Of a stretch of DNA of 46,453 nt, positions 24,523 to 35,143 are shown in pieces. This DNA is from Hyphochytrium catenoides (Eukaryota > Sar > Hyphochytriomycetes > Hyphochytriales > Hyphochytriaceae), in NCBI GenBank assembly GCA_900088475.1, contig FLMG01000941.1, positions 171,351-217,803 on the forward strand. Direction: 5' to 3'. Position numbers and translations under genes: made by a program. A model generated the notes under the pieces. It searched no databases. It saw nothing but the letters and a program-made list of their open reading frames with translations, and was not told the DNA's origin. Position 1 is the first letter of the stretch. Every line of letters starts with the position of its first letter.

Positions 24523-25740
24523 ATGTATGCTTCACTGCTAGAGTTTGATGCAACTGAAAACCCATCTTGGCGTAAGAATGGCGTTCCTTCGACGTCAAAG
24601 ATGTTAGAGCAAATTGAGGCCTGGGTGGTAGAGTCTGAGGGTTTACCAGATTCAGCAAAGCAGTTTGTCAACGAGGTATTCGTGAAGTCCATGGTCGTGA
24701 ACTATGTGCTCATCTCCAACATGTATGAAAACGTGGGAACCAAGTCGCTTGCAGACACGCAGAGTGTGATTCAGGATCAACTCAAAGCCTCAGCCGCGAA
24801 GGAAAAGGACCGGGACTCTTCTACTGCTGAACGCATCAAAGAAAAAGAGACGCTGCAGACATATTTGGCTTTGACGAAGTTCCATGAGCTGTTTCTGCGG
24901 AAAGATAAGGAGAACCACGATGGACCAGAGCCTTACAGAAAGACTCATTCGAGCTTTATAAGTGAAGAGGAGCTCTGTGCCATTCACAAGGTGCTAATGG
25001 ATGGTCTGACAAAGGAGCCTACAGCAGCAGGAAGAACTCGTCGCGGCTTTGATACCGTCTCCACTAGAGATAATAATGGGGAGGTTTTCTACTATCCCGA
25101 CCCGAAGGATGTCGATTGGATGATGGACGGGTTTGTCAACAGATTCAACCTCTTACTCGATACACTCCACAGTCGGAACTCCAAAATCAAGTATTACTTC
25201 AACCTTTGTGGATGGGCACTTTTGAACTTTCTCACGATCCATCCATTTGTCGATGGTAATGGACGTATGGGTAGACTATTGGTGAATCACGTCCTACGGT
25301 TGTTCACTCCATTCCCCGTCAACATGGGATTAGGTATGGATGTGGCCAGGAGTGAGTATTTAAAGGCGCTCTCTGAATGCCAAAGAAGTCACTTCGAGCT
25401 AGGCCATCCTGCCGATCTCACGGCAATGATCATCGAAGGAGCCTGGCGCGGCTGGCGCGATCTCTACAGTAACTTGGATCGTCTCGGGCTGCGAAAAGAA
25501 CACAGAGTCTTTCGAGGAGAGGTATTCATCGCTGATCTGCACGATTTGTGTAGCAAGTATAGGAAGCTTCGAAAAGTAGCCGATCTGGACTCTTTTCAAC
25601 AAGACGAAGAAGTAAACTTGTTGAGAAAAGGGATTGAAGAGATGTTAGAGAAGGGCAAGAGTAGAGGGGTGGTTATGCTTCTGAAAGACTCCTATTGCAA
25701 AGTAGAACTCTACCTGCCACATCAAAATATTGAGGGATAA
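24523..25740 (+). CDS. Fic-domain AMPylase-like protein
   Basis: A 405-residue intronless frame. The catalytic loop HPFVDGNGRMGR (25240-25275, residue 240 on) matches the Fic signature HPFx(D/E)GNGRxxR, with the His that deprotonates the target hydroxyl. Upstream, residues 65-70 read SNMYEN, which fits the inhibitory helix pattern (S/T)xxxE(G/N) of class II Fic proteins, where the Glu blocks productive ATP binding. Fic enzymes usually transfer AMP from ATP to Ser/Thr/Tyr; FICD also removes AMP from the chaperone BiP. No signal peptide, membrane segment or TPR is visible, so it differs from metazoan FICD. A TTG-started frame extends 12 nt further upstream; ATG 24523 is preferred. The retroelement ends only 288 bp upstream and may have displaced upstream elements. 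Confidence 0.88.
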   Translation: MYASLLEFDATENPSWRKNGVPSTSKMLEQIEAWVVESEGLPDSAKQFVNEVFVKSMVVNYVLISNMYENVGTKSLADTQSVIQDQLKASAAKEKDRDSSTAERIKEKETLQTYLALTKFHELFLRKDKENHDGPEPYRKTHSSFISEEELCAIHKVLMDGLTKEPTAAGRTRRGFDTVSTRDNNGEVFYYPDPKDVDWMMDGFVNRFNLLLDTLHSRNSKIKYYFNLCGWALLNFLTIHPFVDGNGRMGRLLVNHVLRLFTPFPVNMGLGMDVARSEYLKALSECQRSHFELGHPADLTAMIIEGAWRGWRDLYSNLDRLGLRKEHRVFRGEVFIADLHDLCSKYRKLRKVADLDSFQQDEEVNLLRKGIEEMLEKGKSRGVVMLLKDSYCKVELYLPHQNIEG

Positions 25741-27562
25741 GTGCCAACTTTCTGTCGAGGACACAATATGAGGAGGCTAAGGTAAGCTCAGGACACTTCA
25801 TTCTTATCAAACTTAACAAGGTTTCTAGCTAGAGTCTTTCTTTACCAGCGAATTACGATGTAGTAGGACAAATGCTCTCATGAAAGCTCTCTTTTCCTCT
25901 ATAGATGCCCGTTGTTGTCACATTCAAAAGCAGACTTATGCTGCAACCAACAGCAGTGTCTCCCGCTAGTTAATGTTGTATTGAGCCGTTCTCCCGAGTC
26001 TGCACACCTCACACACTCTCTGCATTTTTATTTTACAGAGGCTCTCGCAATGCTTATGAAGTAGGAGACCTGGTCCAGATAAAAAACACCCTTCCAGTAC
26101 AGCTTTTCTTTTACATCTCTGCTCAAGACTCGTCGTCGACTACTGTTTTTATAAAAATAAAGAGGAAGGAAGATATGAAATATTATGCACTACTAAAAAA
26201 AAGGAAGAGAAACAACAAGAGAGACAAGTAAGAAGGCCAGACAGGGAAGAAAAGAAAGGAAAGAAGCATGAGGGAGCTGGCCGGGGAGGATCCTCAGGTA
26301 GCGGCTGCGGGTGTGGCGGCGGGAACTCCGACGAAGATGAAGCGGCGAATTCCTCGTCCTCACCAATAATGCGAGAGAGAAAAAATTCTTGATTCTCCGC
26401 TGGAACGACAGCCGGTTTTTCTCCAAACAACGTCGTCAACCTTATGTACTTTCTTTCTTCTTTCCGTCGGCACGACCTACCTCATCTTACGACCTCATCC
26501 TAGATCACCAACTATACAACGAGAAAGAATCCTATGTAGAACTGATTGTCGGTTATTAGGTCATATTATTATCTGTCTCGGTTTCGTCTTTGGCGTTGGG
26601 CTAGTGGGTCATGAGCTCGGGGCAGCTGTTCTTCTATTGTGTAGCTTGTTGTGTCTCTTGATTGATTGATTGTCCTCTCTATGAAGTGTGGAGATTAGCC
26701 CCTCATTCAGGCTGGTGAATCCAGCGGTCTTGAGCTTGGCAGCATAGAAGAGAGCGGTACAAGCGTAGGCAATAAGATCCGAAAGCTTGAACTCTCGTCG
26801 GCTGCAGCAGGCACGGTTCTTTTGTCGACAAAAAAAAACGACTCTCTTTTTGCTCCAGATTGCAGCCATTGGAGTTGGGAGTTTTCTTCGCATACCGTTA
26901 TTTTTCAGCAAGAATGCTAACAAAGCGTGGGTGGTGCTGGTTCATCTGCTGCAAAACTCTCTGGAAGGAGTATACTATCCCCACTCAAGCCACAGCCGCT
27001 TGTTCATTGGATAGTCTGCCTTTTAGCTAGTGAGTGACCTTGTAGTTCTTCTAACGAAGAGTATCTTCTACGAGCAATTTGTCCTTCTTTAACCTCTAAT
27101 TCGACCATAACGGCATGGTAAGGACCGCAACTTCATTATCCTGTCCAGAAGGCGCTGTCACCATCTGCTGGACACACAGCAATCTGAAAAGTCTGAACAG
27201 CGAGATGTGACCGCTTCCGCTGAGAAACCTTGTACTAGGGTACGCAAACATTAGAGGAGCAAGTGTGGCTAGAAGAAATAATGCACTGCATTAATACTTA
27301 GGGCGATCTGTGTACGCAAGACAGGTATTCCAATAGCTCGTGTCATAGTCTCAACCTCAATATGGACATGAGAGCCGACTAATGTGACTGACAGGCAATA
27401 TTTGGCAATAGTTGCCCATGACATTAACCGCCTATTGTCTCCCTGTATGCCTTGTGAGGGATTACGTTGGTAATGCAACCTCAGCCAAGGAAATAATAGG
27501 GACAAGTTAGGCAATCACCACATTGATCTGGCTCAAGCATCTCCGCTCAATCTTCCTTGAGG
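25741..27562. other. Intergenic region, no recognised gene
   Basis: This separates the convergent Fic and bZIP genes. It contains AT-rich and A-rich stretches near 26140-26210 but no frame with family resemblance and no RNA gene recognised by eye. Confidence 0.5.
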
Positions 27563-28588
27563 TCAAGGTAGACAGAGAAGTGGCAGACCAGCTGCGAAAA
27601 CAGAGTTAGGAGAAGCGATGCCCAGACTAAACATCTGCTGGGCATTCGAAATAAAAGCCTTAATCTGGGTCATAAGGCAGAACACGTCAAACTGGAAGTC
27701 CACAGACCGAATCTTCGTAGAGTCATCTTTGAAGCTAGTGAAAAGCATCCCGGTGGTGAGAATGAAAGTGGAACCATTGTTGTACATCGTCTTCGCTAGC
27801 AGAGACCATTTGCATGCAACGCCGCTTGTCGAGGAGAGTACCTCATCAACGCGAAACTCGACGTCCACTTCGTAGCCACAAGATACGGTAAGCTGGCCAG
27901 CGAGACCGCAGAAGAGCTGCGTGTCGTCGATCAGTCCTTGAATACCCTCAACAGATATTCTCCCAGGACCGCAGGATTTGCTGCCTTTCCCCGGAACTTG
28001 TCCGAAGGTAGAGACAGGAGAAGTGACGACAATGTTGCTTTCGACAACCTCTGCCCATTGAGCAGGGTCGGCTTCAGAAGAGCACCGGAGGGTAAGAAAC
28101 ATCTCAACCGCTTGGCGACGGAGGATTTCTGTCTCTGATGTGATGCCGGACTTGCTGCTCTTCTCAAACAGCTCAAGCTTTCTTCTGAGGTCTTCAATGT
28201 AGGCTTTCTTCTTCAAACGCGTGCGGCGTGCATGCTCTCGGTTTCTGTCTCTGCTGATCTTCAGCCTCTCATCTGGGGTAAGCTTTCTGCGTGGGCGACG
28301 TACACCAGTGCGCTTTGCTGACTTCGCATCTTTCTTCGAGCCGGAGTCAGCCTTGCCATCGCTCGCAGCAGACTTGGATGAGTGCTTGGCAGTAGTCGAT
28401 CCAGTAACTGATGCTGTGCTTCTGGTGGCATCCTCATCAGAGGAGGAAGTGCTGTCGGGAGTTAACTCGGGATCAAATAGCTTCATGAGGTCTGCAGAAT
28501 CAATAAAATTATCCGCAGAAAACATAACTTCCTGCTCCCACAGGAAAGGAGATTCGGACTGTGTAGATGGGTTGGACTTCGCAGACAT
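27563..28588 (-). CDS. bZIP transcription factor
   Basis: A 341-residue intronless frame starting at ATG 28588. The N-terminus is acidic and Ser/Thr-rich (possible activation region). Residues about 93-135 form a basic region with the core NREHARRTR (N116, R124; the N-x7-R spacing of bZIP proteins), followed by a short leucine-zipper-like helix (AYIEDLRRKLELFE). The C-terminal 190 residues are globular and Cys-containing rather than low-complexity and resemble no domain I can name. It should bind DNA as a dimer in the nucleus. The NREHARRTR core with a large C-terminal domain is reminiscent of algal and stramenopile bZIPs; that comparison is from memory. A splice acceptor-like CAG lies near 28610, so a 5' UTR intron is possible. 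Confidence 0.82.
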   Translation of the reverse strand: MSAKSNPSTQSESPFLWEQEVMFSADNFIDSADLMKLFDPELTPDSTSSSDEDATRSTASVTGSTTAKHSSKSAASDGKADSGSKKDAKSAKRTGVRRPRRKLTPDERLKISRDRNREHARRTRLKKKAYIEDLRRKLELFEKSSKSGITSETEILRRQAVEMFLTLRCSSEADPAQWAEVVESNIVVTSPVSTFGQVPGKGSKSCGPGRISVEGIQGLIDDTQLFCGLAGQLTVSCGYEVDVEFRVDEVLSSTSGVACKWSLLAKTMYNNGSTFILTTGMLFTSFKDDSTKIRSVDFQFDVFCLMTQIKAFISNAQQMFSLGIASPNSVFAAGLPLLCLP

Positions 28589-31209
28589 GGCGGCAGAAGT
28601 CACAAGCAATCTGTTCCTGAAATTAAGGCAGGAGCACAGACAGTCAGCATATCATAGCGGAACCCTAGTGACTTCCTCTTTGACTCCAACTTACCAGTTC
28701 CCGGTTCTGCTTGAACTCTTAATGTATCATCTAAGCACCAAGCTCCCCAGCTCAGTGCTAAAACGAACAATCTCGTACTAGCGCTGCTTAAAGGAAACGC
28801 TGTAGCGGGCGGCGCAAAGGCCGTCTACGAGGATAGCAAGAAGTGAAATGAGGAGAGAGGAGGACGCATGCTCTTCTAGCTTCTCTTTCCTCCCTTCATT
28901 CTCTTCTCTCTCTCTCTCTCGCTCTCTCCTTCTCTCTCTCTCTCTCTCTCTCCTTTTCTCTCTCTTTCTCTCTCTCTTTCTCCAACCCGTCTCGCGGCTG
29001 TGCGGAGCGACAGGCCCAAGTCTGAGGAAACAACCGGACCACCCAGAGCTTGAGAAGAAGTCTCCCGCTCTTTCTTCTTCTCTAATCTCCTTGTCTAGCT
29101 GTCCGGCCCACCCACACACCCGCATCTCTTTCTTTCTTGCGCCAAGGGACCCTCTCCTCTCGCATTCTTCGCTTTCTTCTCTTTCCTTCCTAGTGTTTCT
29201 TTCACTCTGTTTCGATTCTGACCTCTCTTAGGACTAGCTTCTCAGCATCTCTTCACACACTCAGAATGTTTGCCTGCACAGTTCCCCTTAACATGTCGTT
29301 ATTCGTCGTGCTCTCATTGCATCAGCTAATAAACTCAAGTCTATCTCTCGGGTCTCACCCACTATCACTTGTCAAAAGTATACAACGTTTTAGTGTGATT
29401 GGAATCTCACACACCTCTATTTGCTGTGATCTTTCTCCTCTATGTAGGCCAAATACAACCTTTCTTGACCGTTCTGTGTCGCACGAAAGTGTGGGACTGG
29501 CCCCTAAAACATGTTGGTCTTCAATGGGTGGAGAGGAAAAGGAAGTGGTAAGAGAGGAAAGGAGAGGAGAGACTGAACGGCTCTTGTTTCCCTCGCAAAA
29601 GAGAAATTTAGATTATCGCCATTCAGATAACAGTCTATTAGGTAAATAGCATAATGGATCTAGAATAAACCCTAGTGGGGTTTGGGCCTTGTAGAGTTTG
29701 TATGCCCTTTGTACTTATCGTTTCACTGTGGCTGTTATACTCTGTCTCGACGATCAGTTACCACCCATCCCGTATCCTCTCTCTCCTACCTTTCTTCTCC
29801 TCAGAAAATGGAGGGATGAAGAGCGCCCATTTATCTCATTCTTTCTCTTTCCTTTTGGTCTGTCTTCCCAGTCAGTAGTTCCATCTATTGTACTGTCATG
29901 CAGTAGGGAACTCTTCACTCTGTCTCTTCTTATTCCAACATTCCTCCATTTCAGTATCTTTTTCCGCAGACCACCCATCCCTTGAGCTTCACTCCTTCTT
30001 TCAGAGAACAACAATGTCACTTCCTAACCCCAACCACCTTCCAACCTTCGAGAACCAGCCAATCGAAGGAGCGACAGGCGCCTGTCTACCGAACTTTGTT
30101 CACTTCGCTCTGTATCCTCCTGTAGAGCTGGCCCAGAGCAAATGAGACAGAGCCGAGGGATACAGTGAAAGGTTTCAATAAGAACATTTGAACAAATTGA
30201 AACGCAAACCTAGAAAAGTAGAAAGACGGAGGAAATTTATACGAACAATTTCTTTCTTTCTTTAATGGTTTCACTTACGCCAGAGATCTGTTGAAGTACA
30301 GCGAGCTTTTTTACTCAAACGATTCCACATCCCATCCACCTGCAACGCACAAATTCTCCATATTATCACCCCTGTCCCACCCAGCCGCTGAGCTGGTGAG
30401 GGGTCTGGTTGTGCTCACACTGCAGCTGTCGTGCTTCTCTTCCTTCATCACAGGTCTAATAATAATAGGGAGCACACAACTTCGTCTTCAGTTCTACCTG
30501 ATAATTCCCTAGCAAAACACGTGAGTGGTTAGTGAATCTCTCTTTTCACTTCTTCCAATCCAGAATACCAGTAGAATGGACACTTGACACCTCATGATTA
30601 GTTTTAGCAAGTCCGTAGTTTTTCCAAGTATGACTCAGAAATGGTTACTTACTTGTAAGTGTTCCGGGTATTCTGATTTCCATTCAAAACGATCGATAAA
30701 CAACGGTTACTGAGTCTGTGATATATCTGATAACTACTCTGCATACCTGGCTGGCCCTGTGGCTGGTGGTTGGATGAGAGAGACAGAACACTCATCATCC
30801 GCGTTTGTTGACGTCTTCATCATCATACGAACTCTTCAAAAGCTGGCAAGCTCTAGAACTACCCTTCTACCCTTTGCCAACCGCCTTCACGCCGCTTGGT
30901 CATCCACGCCTATCGCTCTCGTCTCGCTTCGCTCGGTGGGGCGGCTCTACAACGAAAGTTGGCTGGTTCTACTGGCGCGCATCTCGTCCTGGGAACCTCC
31001 AGCCATCTTGCATTATTTCGGTCCCTAGCCAGCAGCGGGACGTGGTCCGGCTGGAGTTTAGGTGTGGCCGTTGTGTTGGCAGTTGCCATTCAGCAGCGAC
31101 GGGCAATCCACCAGCAGCACCCTGAGTGGCGTTGTGGGGAGGACAAAGGGGAGCCCTCGGTTGAAGCAGGAAGTACAGAAGGTTCTTTCTGAGGGGTGGC
31201 CTATAAACG
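28589..31209. other. Divergent intergenic region (bZIP and G-patch genes)
   Basis: This spacer between divergent genes should hold both promoters. It contains a CT-rich block (28904-28982). A 43-codon plus-strand frame at 30013-30144 starts with ATG but has no recognisable relatives. Nothing else could be identified. Confidence 0.5.
28904..28982. repeat. CT-rich microsatellite
   Basis: Interrupted CT runs lie about 320 bp upstream of the bZIP start codon. Confidence 0.9.
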
Positions 31210-32690
31210 ATGCCCCCGCAGACAGGAGAGATGCCCGGAGAGGGTGTTCAAGTACTGGGAGGGACGCAGAACCTGGAGTGGGCCACAGGTTATTGCACGT
31301 TCTGTCTTATTGCTAGATGAGATGAGTTAGCTGACGGAGCCACTTCTCTTGTCTCTCGTCTGCCATAGATAAGAGTAGTTTTGGCTACAAAATGCTGACG
31401 AAGATGGGATGGACCTCAGGAAAGGGTTTAGGAAAGAATGAAGATGGTATGAACACGCACGTCAAGGCGACCAAGAGAGCGGAACAGCTTGGGCTCGGCT
31501 ATGAGGTAAGTGGAGCATGTGGTGGCGAATTGGAGGAGGAGTAATAGGCAAAAGGGACGAGCAGCAATATCTCTGTGGATATAAGAGAGGGAGAGCTTCT
31601 GGTGCTTCAGCAGAGACAGTATTATGCAGTCAACGTAGTTCCCTCAGAGAAAGAGAATGTAGCACAAAGATTATCCATCTTTCTCTCTCCTCATACAGTG
31701 CTTATTGTACAGGTTGATAAGGTTGGACATGGCGCATGGGAAGGCACGTCAAAGTCCTTTGGTGATATTCTGCAGTCTTTGAATCAGGCTTATGGCACAG
31801 AGAAGTCAGGTCTGTCCCTATCATTGGTTTCCTCCTTGTAACCAAAGCTTTAGTGGCTAATGGCGGCTATATGAACAGAAAAGAAAGAGAAGAAGAAGCT
31901 CAAGAAGGAGAAGAAGGCCAAAAAAGAGAAGAAGGAGAAGAAGAAGAAAGATCGTAAGAAAACGAGGGAGGAAGAGGACAAAGGAGCCCCTTCTTTAAGT
32001 GGGAGAAGACTACAGTACGTATTGCTTAGCTCTTTTAAGCCCCTCCTTCAAGTTCTCTCGCTCTTGAAGCTGCCTGAGGAACTCTTTCCCTATCCAAGGG
32101 ACTGTTCAAAAGAGTTGAATGTAGTCTGTCTTTACTGGCTCTTCGCTTTCAGTATTAAGTGCTTTTCGCGGCTACTCACTCCTTTAGATATTCTGCCCTC
32201 TTTTCCGCTTCGTATGCCTGCTTTGGCTCCTTGAAGGTCTTTCGACTTCTTCTCTCATGCGCTTCGTACCATGACTGGCTTTGCTTTTCTTCCTCCCCCA
32301 TCCCCCCTTTCTCTTCGTGAGCGAAGTTATCACAGGTTCATCCGAAACAAGAACGTCAAGAGCTATAACAGCCAAGACCTAGCGGCCATATTGGGTGGAG
32401 CGATAAGCACGACTCCAACAGATCCGCCTTCGCACAAGAGAAAGCGCTCAGTGGACAGCAACCTGGACTCTTCGTCGGCCGAAGAAAGAGAAGCTAAGGG
32501 AGACGAAGAGCAGACTATCGTGAGACATAAGAAGGCGAAGGCTGACAAGAAGAGTAGACGGAAAGAGCTTGAGATCTCGGCTCCAACATCACACAAGAGA
32601 AAGCGCTCAGAAGATAGCAATCTAGACTCTTCGTCAGAGGATGACGAAGGTTCATCCGCCACTAGGCACAAGAAGAGCAAATCTTCGTAA
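31210..32690 (+). CDS. G-patch protein resembling PINX1
   Basis: Five exons (31210-31288, 31369-31505, 31713-31809, 31879-32014, 32336-32690), all GT-AG with matching phases, encode 267 residues. The G-patch spans exons 1-2 (FGYKMLTKMGWTSGKGLGKN, ending EQLGLGYE). Exon 3 gives a GHGAWEGTSKSFGDILQSLN segment that lines up with the W...DF..LL..LN part of PINX1. Exon 4 is almost entirely Lys/Glu. Exon 5 begins RLQFIRNKNVKSYNSQDL and AAILG, again PINX1/Pxr1-like, then ends in two Lys-rich repeats with HKRKRS.DSNLDSSS. Such proteins are nucleolar cofactors of DEAH helicases in rRNA processing and, in animals and yeast, telomerase inhibitors. The role here is inferred. The start gives a short natural N-terminus before the G-patch. 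Confidence 0.83.
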
Positions 32691-33914
32691 ATGTCTTGAT
32701 GTGGCGACCTGTTCAACCGGTATTATCATGGGTTCATTGTTGCCTGTGCTTCTCTCAGGCAAGATTGGCTTCGACGCTTAAGGCCGCGATGCTGCTGCCC
32801 TCGTCATAGTGAGCGTGAGGAATGCACGAAGGACACAGCTCGGAAAGAGTGCTGTTAACCCTTTACTTCGCCGCGTTTGTCCTGGGTGGGCATCTTTGTA
32901 CTAGTAGCAGCTGTAGTGAGATGGAGGTAGAATTTCATTTTGTACACTAGAGAATCTAATGATAAAGTTCTTCGTGCCTTTCCCTCTTCCCTAGATGTGT
33001 CTCACGCGCAACTGCCCGTTCGCAGTTGCATGTTAGCAAACTATCTCAGCCAGTTCGGATCCGATGCTCCAAAGTTTAGCACCGCTCATCAGCTGTCCAT
33101 AGATCCACGCTCAACTTTAGTGACAGTCTAGGGTCACGCCAAGGATCAGTAGTCGTTGGTGTCACTTTATTCGGAGTGCTAAAGAGTCACAATAACCTTC
33201 TTGTCATGGTCGAGAAGTGCTCTCTAGAGGTTGCCACTCATGAGACAATGGAGCACGATATGTAGCAAGTCAGGCATCTTTCATCTATCTCATAAAGTGC
33301 TAAGAGCACAAGCTCGGCTGCTCAAATGGTATAGGTTGCAGCAGAAGCGTCAAACAAACAGCTATCAGTCTAATGCTAAGCTATCCATTTGCAGCAGCAC
33401 CATGTGGCGCAAAATGAACGCTAGGCTGATGTTAGCCCACAAGTTCCCACTTGTTCTTGAGTCCACCATCAGGATCCCATCATAGACCTATGTAGTCATC
33501 CTCTTCAGGTGCTGGCTTGCTGGCAGGCAAGGTGTTTGTCTGACCTCATCTACTCTTCGATTCAGGGCATTCTAACTGACGCTAGGCACACTCTTGCAGG
33601 AGGAGGACAGAGTGAGACATCTCCACTCCTTCTTTGGCTTGGGCCAGCTTCTTGAAGCGGCTTCTATGCCATCAATGCTATCATTCAATAGCCTCTCACT
33701 CCTTGAATATCATGCACCATTGCCGGTGTGCCATCCATCTTCTTCGCAGTAACGTGCCATGAGAGAGGGAGATAGCTTGATAATGACGAGCGGCTCTGCC
33801 GTCAATGGAACGCTGAGACGATGGTTCATGACTATCGAACGGTCAGCTAAGAGATGAAGACCGTTGTTATCGCATTCAACAGTGTTGCTAGAGGGGAGGC
33901 GTTCTTTAGGATAG

Positions 33915-34258
33915 GAAAGAGAGAGAGAGAGAGAGAGAAAGTTTCAGGACAGGACACAGATGGATCAGAGAGAGAATAGGTATGAGAAAGAGGAGAGAGC
34001 TTGAAGAGAGCAGAAGCAGAGAGAGAGAATTGGTGAATATGGTGAAGAGAGAGAGAGAGAGAATAGAGAGAGAGAGGAGAGAGAGAGAGAGAGGAGAGAG
34101 AGGAGAGAGAGAGAGAAAAAGAAAGAGAGATAGAAAGAGAGAGAGAGTGAGAGGGAGAGAGAGAATGAGAGGGAGAGAAAGAGTGGGAGAGAGAGTGAGA
34201 GAGAGAGAGAGAGGGGGAGAGAGAGAGAGAAAAAGAGAGAGAGAGAGAGAAAGAGAGG
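33915..34258. repeat. GA-rich microsatellite block
   Basis: Interrupted GA and GAGAGG/GAAA units extend over about 340 bp; the frames through it translate only to Arg/Glu or Leu/Ser repeats. Confidence 0.9.
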
Positions 34259-34446
34259 AAAAATTTTCTCATCAAAGAACCTTTTCATAACTAATCGTCA
34301 ATACCCACCCGCCGGTATCAGGCTCCTAAACATAACATGGGGGGTAATCATGTAGAACGCCCACCCATCCTCGAATAAACCACTGTGCTAGCCGTTAGCT
34401 GCTATACTCCACCCCTCTCATGGGTTCTTTTTGTCACGATAACTCT

Positions 34447-34589
34447 CCATCTCTCTCTTTCTCTCTCTCCCTCTCTCTCTNNNNNNNNNNNNNNNNNNNN
34501 NNNNNNNNNNNNNNNNNNNNTCTCTCTCTCTTTAGTTCTATTTCTCTCTTCCTCTCATCCTCTCTTCCCCGCTCTCTTTCCCTCTCTTC

Positions 34590-34622
<33 letters not shown>

Positions 34623-34635
34623 CCTCTCTCTCTCT
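34447..34635. repeat. CT microsatellite containing a 40-N gap
   Basis: CT repeats flank a run of 40 N at 34481-34520. The true length of the repeat is therefore unknown. Confidence 0.95.
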
Positions 34636-35143
34636 GCTGTAGCTCTCCTCCTGCATTCTGGTTCTGCTGCTCTGTCTCTTGACATCTTATGCCCTCCTTC
34701 CCCTTTGCTTCATTCCTTCTGTCTGTAGAACGTACGGAGAGAGGCACAGCGTTTTTGCTGTGGCACAACAGCGAGGAGGAACTGCTTGTCATGCTGTTGC
34801 CAGGAACGGCAACACTGACAGCGATCATAGGAGAGAAGGCGCTGGCAAGGAGAAGAAGAGGACGGCAGGAGAGACCGCAGCCCAGCCTAGCTAGTGCAGG
34901 AGAGAGAGGGAAGAGGAGATAGAGAGCGCACAGTATCAGACGTTACGGATCGCCGCCTTCAGGGCCAGCCGAATGACTTCACCTCTGCCGAAGAGAGACT
35001 CTCAAAACCTCTAGGAAGTCTCTCTCCATCGAGCTCGTCTAGTGATTACTTCTAGGGAGATTAGAGGAAGAGAGGGGAGCCGAAAGAGAGAGAGAAGAAG
35101 AGAGCCTATCTCTGCTCCTTCATCTCCTCCTTCACTCCTAACC

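Larger units (their letters stand above)
32691..35143. other. Intergenic region with long GA/CT blocks and assembly gap
   Basis: No gene is recognised. It contains the GA block 33915-34258, the CT block with N gap 34447-34635, and a short plus-strand open stretch about 34727-34920 (ERTERGTAFLLWHNSEEELL) that could be an exon of something unrecognised. Confidence 0.5.

Noticed and set aside
30013-30144. 43-codon ATG-started frame on the plus strand
   Set aside because: Too short and without relatives or splice context to support a gene call; mentioned only in the spacer description.
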